Source: Phlebiopsis flavidoalba (taxonomy: Eukaryota > Basidiomycota > Agaricomycetes > Polyporales > Phanerochaetaceae). From it: a stretch of 64,000 nucleotides of DNA. A model generated the notes under the pieces. That model was not told the origin of the DNA and made no database searches. It saw only the letters and a list, made by a program, of their open reading frames with translations. Where the stretch lies: contig JAOCPU010000005.1 of assembly GCA_035772785.1 (NCBI GenBank), forward strand, positions 248,001 through 312,000, written 5' to 3'. Numbering within the stretch: the first letter of the stretch is position 1; the number at the start of each line of letters is the position of its first letter. Shown in pieces: positions 24,590 through 36,400 of this stretch. Both the position numbers and the translations under genes were made by a program.

Positions 24590-25818
24590 ATGCCGATGGA
24601 ACGTACGGACAAGTACCCCAATGAGCCCGTGGGCCCGCCGAAGAGCTCGACGCGCTCGACGAGCTCGGCTACGTCTCGCTCTCTTACCGCACCGTACGCC
24701 CTCCCCCCCTCCCCCCCCTTCCCTTCCCATTCACACTCACCTTCAACAGAACCTCCGCGACACAGTGCGCCGCCTCACGGACCCCGACGGCGGCACCTGG
24801 TACGTCAAAAAGGTGCACAAAGACGACCAGGAGCTGCAGATCTGGCAGACGCTGCTCGACAACCCGGAGACAAGGGAGTACGTCCTCCCCGCGGCGTTCC
24901 ACCCGTGCGGGGGACATCGTGCTCTGCATCTCGCGGCGCGCGCTCATGTGCTACGGGCCGTGCCGGCTGAAGAATATGGAGACGGTGTTTCTGTGTGCGC
25001 GGCGGGTCCTCACGGTGCGTCCTCCCCTCCCCACAGCGCGCTGAAAAGGTGTTGACAAGTGCATGTAGGGCCTCACGCGGATGCACGACATCGGCCCATC
25101 GCACACTTCGTCTGTAGTCCCCCCTCCCCAATACACTCTCCGCTAACACCCTCCTAGGACGTACACCTCGAAAACACAGTCTACTCCGACCCACAGTGGA
25201 CGCCCTACCACGCCAACAAAAAACACGACATCTTCCTGCTCATCGACTACTACGGCTCCGCGCACGGCTCGTCGCGGCGCCCCCCGGCACGCGCCCCGCG
25301 GCGCTGACCGATTTTCGCGCGCGCGACGGCGGGCACTATGCGCCCCCCGAGGGCATGGGCATGCTCGATCCGTACGGCGTATGATGTTTTCTGTGCAGGG
25401 AAGACGCTCGCGCAGGCGCCTTGGGTGAGTTTCTTGCTTTCCTTTGCTTTGATGTTGAGAGTGGAGGAGGGCTGATGGAGGGAGTAGTTTATAGATCATT
25501 GAGGTGGACACGGTGCGGAAGGTCGCGGTGTCATGGTGGGTTATTTTGTAAGATGTTGACGGTGGAGAGGCCGGAGGGGCGTCCGACGATGCAGCGCGCG
25601 GCGCTGCTTGGGAGGTGTGTGAGGGGGTGGATTGGGTTGACGAGGTGGATGTATTTGGTTTGGCCGCTGCAGAAGGCGTAGGTGACTTTGCTTTGTTTGA
25701 GGCGGTCTGCTGATCCTCGACTGTTTGTAGGCAATATTATGAAGCGTTTGGGGTGGCTCACTTTGCTTCGCTTCGTGTGTGTGTGGCGGGGCTCAAAATG
25801 GGCAGAGTCCAACAGTAG
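24590..25818 (+). CDS. Protein-kinase-like protein (atypical or pseudokinase)
   Basis: Start MPMERTDKYPNEPVGPP, then ELDALDELGYVSLSY, an intron (GTACGC...TTCAACAG) and NLRDTVRRLTDPDGGTWYVK with the likely ATP-binding lysine pair VKKVHKDD. LQIWQTLLDN and YVLPAAFHP lead to a catalytic-loop equivalent: after an intron ending CCTCCTAG the protein reads (IAH)FDVHLENTV, where HFDVHLEN aligns with HRDLKPEN, so the catalytic Asp and Asn are kept and the Lys is His. LLIDYYGSARL takes the place of DFG. Then HYAPPEGMGMLDPY, ERPEGRPTMQR, YLVWPLQKA and a final exon QYYEAFGVAHFASLRVCVAG ending KMGRVQQ, TAG at 25816-25818. The short lobe and changed motifs fit the expanded kinase-like proteins of Agaricomycetes. 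Substrate unknown. Confidence 0.65.
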
Positions 25819-26020
25819 ATGTTTCAACCATACGTCTCAGAGGTCTTTCACGTGTATGTAACATTAGTTTGAACGCAACATTCAAGACGTCCCTTTCGTA
25901 TTCCGTCACTACTGATCCATTGCCTCTCGTGTATCTGTATAGAAATCATACCACGCGTATATTTGCGACGTTGCCATTTTCCTCACAAAAAGTCACGATT
26001 CCTACCCAACATGCATTGGA

Positions 26021-28092
26021 TTACAGCCCGGCAGCTTTTCTCGCTGCGGCCAACAAAGCGGGGAAATTCGGTGTCCCGAGGAGGCCAGTAACCTACGTCA
26101 CGTCAGCACGTTTCACTGCACCTTTTCGTCCCCGACTCACCGGATCCCACCCCTTCTTCGCCGGGAAGCCCTCCGTATTGCAGCCCGGGTTGCTCCCAGT
26201 CGTGATGTCATTGAACGCTGCCGCCGCCGGCCCGTAGTAGAGAAACGGATTCAAGAACCCGAGCGGGCCCTTGCCGCGGCCTGAGCAGCTCGCCGTTGAT
26301 CAGCGACACCATGCTCGCAAACAGCGGGCTCGAGCAGCTCGTGCCGTCGATGAGGAACCCGCTCTGGTCGACGACGACCTCGAAGTCGGTGCCCTGTGCG
26401 GAGACGTCCGGGGAATGCGCGGCCGGTGGTGTTGAAGAGGCCTTTGTTGAGCGTGCCGAGGGATTGGAGGTAGGAGGATACGGCGCGGCTTTGGTAGGAC
26501 GGCCTGGTGAAGACGTTGGAGAAACCACCTGAGGAGAATGTGGCGGCTGTCTCGGGGATTTGGGTCGTTGCACCGACGGACGTCAAGCTATTCGAAACGA
26601 GTTCAAGTTGAGTGTATGTCATGGTGCGCATCAATGAGGAACGCCTCACAAGGGACAACCTGAAGGGAATGCAGGTTCAAATGTGGTGCATTGTAAATTT
26701 TGTCCTCCACCACCGACACCGCCGTCGCCCGACGAGAAAAGGATAGATGTCCCACGTGCACCTAGCTGCGCGTATGCGTTACAGAGTGCACTGACTATGA
26801 TGTTAGCTTTGTCTATTTACGAGTAAATCCTAACACTCGCATTGATAGTCTGGGAGAAACATCGTCTTCGTCTTGGCCATAGCTGGTCGTAAGCACTTGG
26901 GGAGGTTCCTTCTGCGCCAAAAGGAACCTGATCATATCGAGGAAGCCGTCGAGGTCGCTGTCGTGGTTCTCCTCTCCGGCGGAAATAAAAGTCACAGGTA
27001 CGCCGGTGGCAATGCCGACAGTATACTGGATATCAAGATTGGCCTCAAAGCCCGCGTCAGCCAATAAAAACCTGCGAGTTGGTGCCATTGTCCAGTGTTT
27101 GAAGAGCAAACGAGGTGTTCGGGTTGATGTCAGGCCGCAGCTTCGTCAAGAACAGCTAAACAAGTCGTGAGACATGCCGCGATAATTCAAAGTGGTGAAT
27201 TTCACAACGAAAGATCCTTTTTGTTAGCAAACTCTTCGATAAATCCGGCAACTCCGAGCTTATTATTTGACCTCGGTGGCGCAGTGGTGGGAATCCCGTA
27301 CAGATCTTGGAGACACGTGGGAGTGGTAACATTGTTGCATGATGCAGGCGGTACCACACGAGAGGAGGGGTGAATCTGCGAGCGGGGGTAATCATCAGAG
27401 GCGACTTGGTGACGGCGCTGTCAAAACCTGGACGCATCGTCAGCACCCGATCCGACGAAAATACCAGACAAAATTTCGCACGAGATCGTCGGGTGCACTA
27501 GTTGGATGTGGTCGGAGAGCTCCGCAGGTAGCGAGTACGCCATGGTCACGATGCTCTCTTTTTGCGTCACCGAATGTTTGAAAACATTGAAATCGGTATC
27601 GAAATAACTCGTTGGCCTTGCTAACTGTCACCTGGAACCCGAGCCAGTCACCCGCTGGGGAGAGATAATGTTGGGTTTAACGCCGTTCTGCGTCAAAAAC
27701 GTATTCACAGCGTCCTTTGTTTCCTAGTGACGGCGCAATAAGAGCTTCAACCTAAAACAAACATCCTCAGCATTCCCGCTTGCACCGAACTCTAAGTGGA
27801 TTGAAACAAAAAAAAAAAATACCTCTTCTTTGGTCAAATGCTGACCATATACAGAGCTTCCTGGAGTTACTGACGACAACAATGCCTCCTCCAGGCCCAC
27901 AGCATTAGACTGTGTCAGGGCGATACGCATGTTAAGAATGGTATCCGGTGAAGCAGGTCCTTGTTTGACGAATCCTTGGGGGGACCGTTGACCTCGATTC
28001 ATGCAACTTCATCGGAGAACGTGCATTGTGCGCGCATAGAACATTTGTCGCGACAGTTAGCAGAGCCAAGAACGACTTGGCTATGGCCACAT
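26021..28092 (-). CDS. Second sedolisin (S53) peptidase, secreted
   Basis: Paralogue of the gene at 10726-12753. Start near 28092; the frame is broken right after ATG (ATGTGGCC where ATGGTGGCC is expected). Signal peptide VAIAKSFLALLTVATNVLCA. A second break at a C6 run precedes the pro-domain GPASPDTILNMRIALTQSN and YGQHLTKEE; KANELF and HIQLVHPTISF follow. Catalytic Glu/Asp in GFEANLDIQYTVGIATG, SYGQDEDDVS, oxyanion Asp in ILFSSGDGG, then SVGATTQIPETAATFSSGGF and catalytic Ser in IDGTSCSSPLFASMVSLING. The last intron (GTGAGTCGGGG...CGTAG) leads to VTGLLGTPNFPALLAAARKA and TAA at 26021-26023. Unlike the other copy, the GFLNPFLYY segment is clean. Acts outside the cell or in the vacuole on peptide N-termini. 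Confidence 0.88.
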
Positions 28093-28887
28093 GTTTCACT
28101 AAGGAGGCGAGGGGATATCCGCGGGTCGGGGGAGACAGCCCTCTCATAAGGAATGAAATAACGAGGCCATATATTATAGAGGTGACGAGTACAGCCTGAT
28201 TTTCCCTAGCTGTCAGTCGCATTCGATATGGCGCGACGAACAGTGTGGACCTACGTACTTCGTTGTGGGTTTATCGGGCAGAACGTGGGAGCGTGTCCGA
28301 GTTTCTGGGGCCAATACTTCACAAAATCGTCTCTCACCGAGGAGCTGTGAACAGCTTGGACAGATCTGTGCAAGTGGAAGCTCTAAGACCTGCAGGTCTG
28401 TATCTCACGGTCACTGACAGTGCATCGTCGGTGATACGAGTGATACCTTTTTCAGATCAGCTTAAACGGGGTTGTTTCAAGGGTTGTTACGCACATGAAG
28501 CTAAATGAATATCGCTCTCATTGAGCATTAAAGCCTAAGGGCAATGCATATTCACCATTGTACGTCACATTCTGATATCAAGCCCCGGCGAGAGGAATCT
28601 GGAGGCATTTGTACGACACAGACCTTTACATATGGATTGGCAAGCGGGCCGGGTGTTAGACGAAAGTAAGCGCTTTGCTAGAGGGAGAGTGTTAAACCTG
28701 GTGTTAACCTGGTGTTAACCGGGTAAGTATCCGGTAAATCGTCGAGGAGTTCAATTACGGATGGTCATGACCGTGTGAATGCTAAAGGAAGCCACCCGCT
28801 AGCTATTCATTTATTCCTGACAATCTCTGACCTCCATACTCACCACGTTCGACCGCTCACTCTGGCTATGGTCGACCCGCGGACTGG
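28093..28887. other. Divergent promoter region
   Basis: Between the divergently transcribed sedolisin and ATRIP-like genes. Contains a short imperfect tandem repeat (GTGTTAACCTG units) at 28690-28722. No gene seen. Confidence 0.5.
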
Positions 28888-31800
28888 ATGGATGTCGAAG
28901 ATGAATACGGTGACTGCTTCTCTGATATTGACGAGGAGGCTTGCCGTTGCTGTCCTCGACCGCGAGCAGGAGAAGTTTGTCACGGTGACCCAGCGTGTGG
29001 ACCCTCCACCGCGAAGAAGCCAAGGCTCGATAACCGCACTGTATCTATACCAGAATTCTCGCAATTTCCCATTGTACTTGGTCTCGAAGACGATTACTTT
29101 ACTAGAGCGAATGATGCGCCTATCCATCAGCGTAATGAAGACTCACGACCTCCGCCTGCGAAACATAAACCTCTTGCGCATCCTGTACAACCTCAACACA
29201 CCATACCGCATACATCCGCTGCGACAACCGAACATCATCGCAACCCGCCTCAGTCTTCCTCACGGCCCCGCCAGGCTCCAGTCACTCCCCCAGTCACTTC
29301 CGAGGCCTCATGCTCAGCGTGTGGTCCTCAGATGGGCAGAGAGCTGCACAGTTTCAGAAACAGCATGTCCAAGCTTCTAGTTCAAGGAGCGCAGCTGCAC
29401 CACCCATTCCATCTTCCTCGCAACACAAGCCGCCTTCCGCTGGAGCTTCGGTTGCTGCTATACCTCAACCTCAGCGGCAGCGTACACCGCAGCGACAGTA
29501 TAACAACGTAAACGTCCCTGTCGCTCATGCACGTAATGGACATGCAACTCCCCCCGGCGGACGTTCGTCCCCGATGCCTGCAACATCTTCCGTCAAACCG
29601 AAATCCTGCACTGGCCGCTCAAGTGACACCCTTGCATGCTCCGCCAATGCAGCGCAACAACTCATGTGAAGCGACAACATTCTTTCTCCAGCGGTCCTCA
29701 CGAGCAAGGTGGTCCAAAATCGACGCAGGGGAGCGGAGGGAATTCCGACCATAAACTTCGGCTGGAACTCGACATTCTGAGGGCGCAGTTGAAGCAGGTA
29801 CGTGTATTCGACGCGTTTGACGCGTCGTATGGCTCAATAATAGCTTTATTAGACCGAGGCACGCAAAGCCGAGTTGGAAAGAATGTGGGAAGAAGAGAAA
29901 AACGCGCGATATGCGAATTTAGGCCAGGTTGTCCGTCGTAACAGCAAATATGGAGAAGGTGCGTACCAACACAATGTGTTTCTCGAACGTCTATTTATTG
30001 GGCTATTTAAGCTCAAACAAAGCCATGCCAATGAAGTCATGAGGCTTCGAGCTGAGCGTCGGCGTGATGCGGCCGACACGGCGAAGGACGAGCTCAAGAA
30101 AGCCCAGGCTGCAGAGATTGAGCGAATCAAGTCTCAGTTTACTTTCAGAGTGTGTAATCCACCCCACGATACTCTTTTGATCTCTGAGCATTTTCGATAG
30201 CAACATGAGCTCGAGACTACATCTCGTAAGCCGCCGTGGTCCGCTCATGCAAAGAAGGTGTACTCTGCAAAGCTGGGCACGCCCATCAAGGACACCTGCA
30301 CAGATCCGCGCTTGGAACAATCCCCCACCACCGCCACGCGAACCTGGACCAAGCAACATTGACCACGACACCGCGGCGAGCGCGCTTCAGCGATGACTTT
30401 GCCACCCCTTCTGCTGTGCGTACCAATAGGCTGGGCCGAGCAAGAAGCCCGTCGGCATGCTACCCGGCTTCGTTAACGCTTTCGTGGGGGAACACACCGA
30501 CGAAACCTACGTCGCAGCGAGCGAGGCACGGAGAGAAGGGGCAAAGAGTAAGATGCATCACGCGATGACCGTCGACGACGACGGCCAGGCATTCTTTGCT
30601 CCTCCGCCCGAAAGCGTCTATGCGCTCCCCGCCGAGCAGTCCAACTCCTATTCCTGTCGGACTGGAGGATCATCCGATGGAAGATGCCACTTCCCAAACG
30701 CAGGACGCGTCTGTAGATGATGCGTCTATGGATGATGTAGCTCTATCCATGGAGTGGATGTGGATGTGAGAATGGGAGATGAGGCAGAAAATGCTCAGCA
30801 GGAGATGGAGATGGGGATTGAGCCTCAGAAACTGGCGCGAAGAGGTATGTTCGTCATGAACACCGACTGCGCTTAGAGACTCACCAATTTTTGTAGCTCC
30901 ACCGCCTTCTCTCTTCGCTCATACAGCTCCTGCCAGTCATACACCTACTTTACAGATGCTGTTCAACACACCATTGGCCCCAGACACATCCATGGAGTTA
31001 CAACAGACATACACTACCGCCTGCAGAAATGTTATGGAGCATCTCGGTATTCTTGTCAACCCAATTGACTGGAACGCAGATATGCATGTATTTTCGGTCA
31101 ACCTCACTGACCTCGCCTGGGTGTTGACGTCAACCGGTGCTGTAAGTGACACTGCTATAAGAAAAAAAGTTGCCTCTGACCAAGCGATGTAGATTTCGCA
31201 TCTTACCGCACTTCTTGATCTATTGGGGCTGTTATCCTACTCCATACCGTCCTTCAACTCGAACCTTGTTGAAGTCATTGAGTCCCGACACTGCGCCGCG
31301 CATCCTCCATACGCTGAATCACACCATCTGCACGCATATGACTCCTGGTTCACCCCACCAAACCTTGGCACGCACAACCCTCTCTCTGCTCGAAGCATTT
31401 TCTTTGGATGTTCCAGAAGATATCATCACTCAGTGCGTATGCGCTCTGTTTGGTCTGAACTTAACATTGATGACAATCAAACAGGCTCTCTGTTGTACTA
31501 CGGCACCACAATGTCCTAGCGACCTTGCTGCACAAGGAGCACTCGTCCGAGTTTCTGTCGCACGTCATGCGAATGCTGTCACTGCTAGCGACGAGTGAGC
31601 GGCGCCTTTACTTTCATGTATGGATATCGCTCACAACCCCCACAGACCCTGCGCTGCACAAACATCTGTTAGCGTATCCAAAACACAGCGGACGGGGAAC
31701 CTGTCGAGGACAAGGACCTTCAGCTCCTTCCACATCTCCAAACGATTTTTGTTACTACTTGGTTGACCCTGAACGCGAGGGGCCCGAGGTATGTTCGACC

Positions 31801-32505
31801 CTACAACTCTCCGAGCTTACTGGCTAATAATCTCTGAAGCATGGTGACTTTGAAACGCCATACCCTGACCTTCATGTCGACTCTTTCTCTTGCTCACCTA
31901 GACGCACACTCCATCTTACTCAACTCTCGCATGCTCATCCCCATCTGTCATCATATATTTATCTAATATATCCCGCCCTCTTTGGGAGGATGATGAAGAA
32001 GCCCTCTCACAGTACCCTGGCCAGATCGCTCAGTGCGTCACACACTCCTTCCTATCTCTCTCCTGCCCTCGCTGACCCGTTTCAATAGCGTGATAGAGCA
32101 AACCGTCCGGACGATAGCGCTCCTGCACCACCTTATCTTTCACCACGGACCCTCCCTTCGACGTCAGGCTCAAGCTGCATCGCCCGCCTGCGCGGCACCT
32201 CATCGGCGCGGGACACGTGTTTATCGTCACGCTCAGCCGGTGTGCGTTCACCAGCTCGCCCGAGTGGATCGACGAGGAGCAGTATATTCGGCTCGAGCAG
32301 GCTACAGGTCGGCCTTTTCCTACTCCGCCACGCATACCAACCTAATCCTGATGTCGAATATGCAGGAATGGCCAAGATGTTGTTAGAGCACGTCGTGCAT
32401 GGTGACGAGCTGGACGTAATCTGGATGGGCCTCAACGCAGACGATGATGAGGAAGAAGAGCGGGAGGCCCAGAGGTTACACCCGACCGACGATAGCATGG
32501 ACTAA
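28888..32505 (+). CDS. ATRIP/Rad26/Ddc2-like DNA-damage checkpoint protein (putative)
   Basis: Putative partner of the ATR/Mec1 kinase. Starts MDVEDEYGDCFSDIDEEA, an acidic patch, followed in another frame by LAVAVLDREQEKFVT. A long disordered Pro/Gln/Ser region follows. Then comes a coiled coil: KLRLELDILRAQLKQ, intron, RKAELERMWEEEKNARYA, SHANEVMRLRAERRRDAA, DELKKAQAAEIERIKSQF (29750-30140). The C-terminal half is helical: FNTPLAPDTSMELQQTYTTA, VNPIDWNADMHVFSVNLTDL, HLTALLDLLGLLSYSIPSF, LARTTLSLLEAFSLDVPEDI, NVLATLLHKEHSSEFLSHVM. The end reads IEQTVRTIALLHHLIFH, KMLLEHVVHGDELDVIWMGL and a Glu/Asp tail, TAA after HPTDDSMD. N-terminal coiled coil plus C-terminal helical repeats, about 900 residues, fit ATRIP; sequence identity in this family is low, so the name is tentative. 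Confidence 0.55.
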
Positions 32506-33482
32506 TTATATCCTTTTTTTGCGCCGCGGTTTTTGGCTGTTCTATCGCACTGTGTTTGGGGGGCCTTGTGTACTTTGTATCTGTACAGCTACGTCATGAT
32601 TCTTGCCTTTGTTGTTTGGCCATGTTAGGTTCCAAAGCCTCTGATTACCGCATCGGGAACATATCCTCGGAGAACGCGCGTGGTTATGACACACTTGGGT
32701 CTTGTGAACACTGAATGCTTGAAACGTCATGTTGTGATTGGCCACCGAGAATCACGGTGGTATGATTAATGAGATTGCGGTCTTGGTGGATTGGCTACCA
32801 AACATGGCCCTACGACATTAATTGCCTCCGATGTGTCTATGACTGTAATCAGTCCGCGCCTGTGTTCGAGACTCGAGTATGTGCAGACTTGATCAGGGAC
32901 TCTATTGATCACGAGCTCCAAGGTTTAGAGCTTGAGATGATCACCTGAGGCTAGCTTAAGTGACAACCCTACTCGACATGCTGACAAGGGTCCTTCTTGA
33001 CGTAGACATGACACACACCCGCGCCAAGCACTGATAAACTTCACGACCATAAACTGAATTGTAGCTACATACAGGATTTTTTTTTTCACTTGCTCGATAT
33101 AGGAAATCATACACGGGTTTCGAAGAATCTGCCACATACGAAGAGTCAATGCATGGTGGGGTGTAATCGGATGCGCGCGAGCGAAGGGGGGGCAGTCTTG
33201 CGGGGCACCGGCAAGACCGCACATACACACATGGGAACAAGGGTGCGTGTGCCGCCCGACTTGTGAATGCAGGGGTGGACAGGCAGCAGAGGGAGGGCGC
33301 CCGGAACAGTGCGGCCAGGCCATGTGAGCGGGAGGTCGTGTGAGCCTGGGGCGCGCGTGCCCCGGAGCCACAGCCAGTCAGCGACAGGCCGGCTGGTGGC
33401 GCAGAGGCAATGAATAGTGATGGTGCGCTGCAAAGAGACAGGGGCGGCGGCTGGCGGCAGGGACGCAAGCTCTCGCGGGGGG
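32506..33482. other. Convergent intergenic region
   Basis: 3' flanks of the ATRIP-like and UPF2 genes. The stretch at 33170-33480 is GC-rich with overlapping open frames on the minus strand, but none matches a family. Confidence 0.45.
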
Positions 33483-36400
33483 CTAGCCGATGTACCGAAT
33501 CTTGATCGCGCCTGCGCGGTTGCGTGCTTCGAGGGCTAGGAAGTGCGTTAGACATTGCATGTGTGTGCGTGCGACCGCCGGGGGCGTACCGCGCATCTCC
33601 TCCGCCTCCTCACGCTGCTCGTAGTTGAGCACGAGCCGCTTCAGCTGCTGCTGCTCGACCTTGTCCTGCATCTGGGCCGTTCTCGTCTGCACGGCGAGCG
33701 TGGACTCTGCCGGGATCGCGAGCTCGCGCATCTGGTGCTATTCAATGACCGGAAAAAAAAAAAAAAAACGTGCTGATTCGCTGGGGCTCTTACCTGGGGC
33801 TTGTTCCCGCGCTTTGTGAACAGCTGTGAACTTCTGATGACGGCCCGGGCCCTCGGGGGCCCCCGGCGGCGTTCGACTGGAGCTCGTCCGCGTCTTCCCC
33901 GCGTCCTTCTTCTTCAGCACGGGCCGGGGGGTGGTGAGGAGGGCGGGGGGGCACCGTCTGATCCCACAGCGCGAGCGCGGTCTTCTTGTCGACCTTTCTC
34001 GACTCGGCGTTTATCAGTGACCATCTTGGCCAGCTCCTTTTCGAACTCGGCCTCGTCGTCTTCGCTCGGGCCCAGGCTCTCCAGGGTCGTCGACGACTTG
34101 AGCAGCACGGCCTCAGGTGACGGCGCCCGATCGTCCATCGGCGTTTCATTAACGGCTTCCCCGTCCTCGTCATCCCGGCCTTCTCTCCGGTCTTCACTCT
34201 CCTCGTCGTCCTCGTCACCGCTGTCGTCCCCTGCAGGGCCTGCCGCACACGTCAGCCAACTCTAAACGCAAAACTCCCGACGGACGAGGACCCACCGCCC
34301 CGGTCTCCTGAAACACAAGGCTAAACATCTCGTCGACCCGCGACCCGCCGCTTCCTCAAACGTCTTGAATGGGGCTAACTTGGGTCTCACAGCCTGTCCA
34401 GGCAGACACATCACTTCCGTCTGCCATCGCACACGCAAGGGAAACACGCACCTCCAACGAATCCGTCACCATGAATTCGACGTCCATCGGCAAAGGGTCC
34501 TTGCACATGATGTACAGCTGCTTCGCGCATCAGTGTGGGAACGGGGTCAGGCGGCAAGGGGTTCCGCACCTGGAAGAACGTGAGGAAGCTGTCCAGTTTC
34601 TTCTGCTGCGTCCCGCGGTCGAAACACATGCCGCACGTGTCGAGGAGCACGCACACGAGCCGGACGCGGAAAAAGTCGTCGGCATGTCGATCGGGCACGG
34701 CTGCGCGGGGCAGCGGGCGGCCCTCCGCTGTGCACGGCTCGCTGTCAGCGGTGAAGAAAACAGGGATCTGGGCAGGACGCACGGTGCCCGAGGGTGACGA
34801 GCGTCCAGAGCGTGTCGAAGATGATGCTCGAGCCGACGAGGCGGTAGATGTAGAGCTCGCCGAGGTACTTCATCGTCGCGACGCGGCGCTGGTTGATGTT
34901 GTACACGTTCTGCTCGAGGCCGCGGCGGATGTCCTCGAGGACCTGGTCGAGCACCGCGATCGTGAAGGCGGGGTTGGTAACAGTACCGCTGGACGGTCGT
35001 ACGTGAGCATCGCGAGCAGCGCAATGTTCCCGTACTTGACCTTCCACGGCTTCGTGAACACCTTGTGCAGCGCGCCCTGCACGCGCGCGTCGTTCCAGTC
35101 GAGCTTGCGGATGAGCCGGAGCACCTTTGTCGATGGTCTTCCGCGTCAGGACGTCATAGATCAGATGACGTATTATGAACAGTTCCAGCGGCGTGCGTTC
35201 CTTCTGCACGACCGCAGTGCGCTCCGGCGGATTGCACTAGCGAGGATGATGAGGTCATGCCGGATTGGTTTATTGCGAAGCAGCGACGGACCTGATAATA
35301 GGCGTTCTCCAGGAGAAGCAGCTGCCTCTGATCGAGGTGCTGCATGCTTTGTTTGCGCCGCATAAGCTCGACCTGGCGACGGCGGCTGAGCACGGGCGGC
35401 GCCCATCGGCCCAGCAGAGAAAAAAAAAATCGCACACACGCACCATCTTGCTGAACGGCTGCCTCGTCTCGTCGCTGCGAAGCAAGAAGCGTCCGCACCC
35501 CTCGAGAAGCATCGCAATGTTCTCGATGTTGGTCCCGAAAAGTCGTCGAGGCAGACCTTGAACATATGGAGGATGACGTGGGGCGGCACGACCCTGAACT
35601 TGGTCAGATTCGAGAGGAAGGTGACGTTCTGCAGGCGCAAGGGTCAGCCAGCCAAGGGTCCCTGGTGCCTCGCGCGCAAGCGTACCCTGCGGCGCGTATC
35701 CGCGAGCTCCTTCACGAACGTTCTTCTTGCGCTGCAAATACCTAAACTCGTCGTCGAGCTGCAGCACACGGCGGCCTCAGCGCGCGGCCCCGGGTGCGCG
35801 GACACGGGAAACGCACGCACGATCGCAACGAGCTCGGCGCCCACGTCCGGCATGTACCTGCCCAGCGTCGCGCGAGGAGCCTCGCATAGTGCGGCAGCAC
35901 GTCGACGCGGCCCTTGGGGATCTGGCCCATGAACTGCGAAGCGCGGACCCGGGTGCGGGCGCGTGTGAGCGTGAGCCAGCCGCCTCCCGGCGCACGCACG
36001 CAGGGAAGCACGACGCACCTTGACGAGCCGCTTCCGCGCCGCCTTCGAGTTGAGGAACGCAAAGTCGACCGCGGCCTGGTCGATGAGGCGCGCGGTTCGT
36101 CGCATCGGGCAGCCGGGCCAGGAGCGCGGTCAGAAGCTGCGAGGGGCCCTGCGGCGCGAGCTGCGGCGTCCCCGGTGGCGAGGGGCTTCGGCGAGCCGGG
36201 GGGGTGGGGGTCGCCTGCCTGTGTGGGCCGTGAGCAGGCCGGGGATGACCACGAGCGCGTGCATACGCACCCCTCTTCGTCGTCTGCACCCTCGTCTTCG
36301 TCTTCTGGCGAACCATCTGCCAGTGCCGCGCCGTCCGGCTGAGCGTTGGCCACCTCCAACCCCGCGAGCTCCTCCTCGAGCTTGCGGACCTCCTCCTCGA

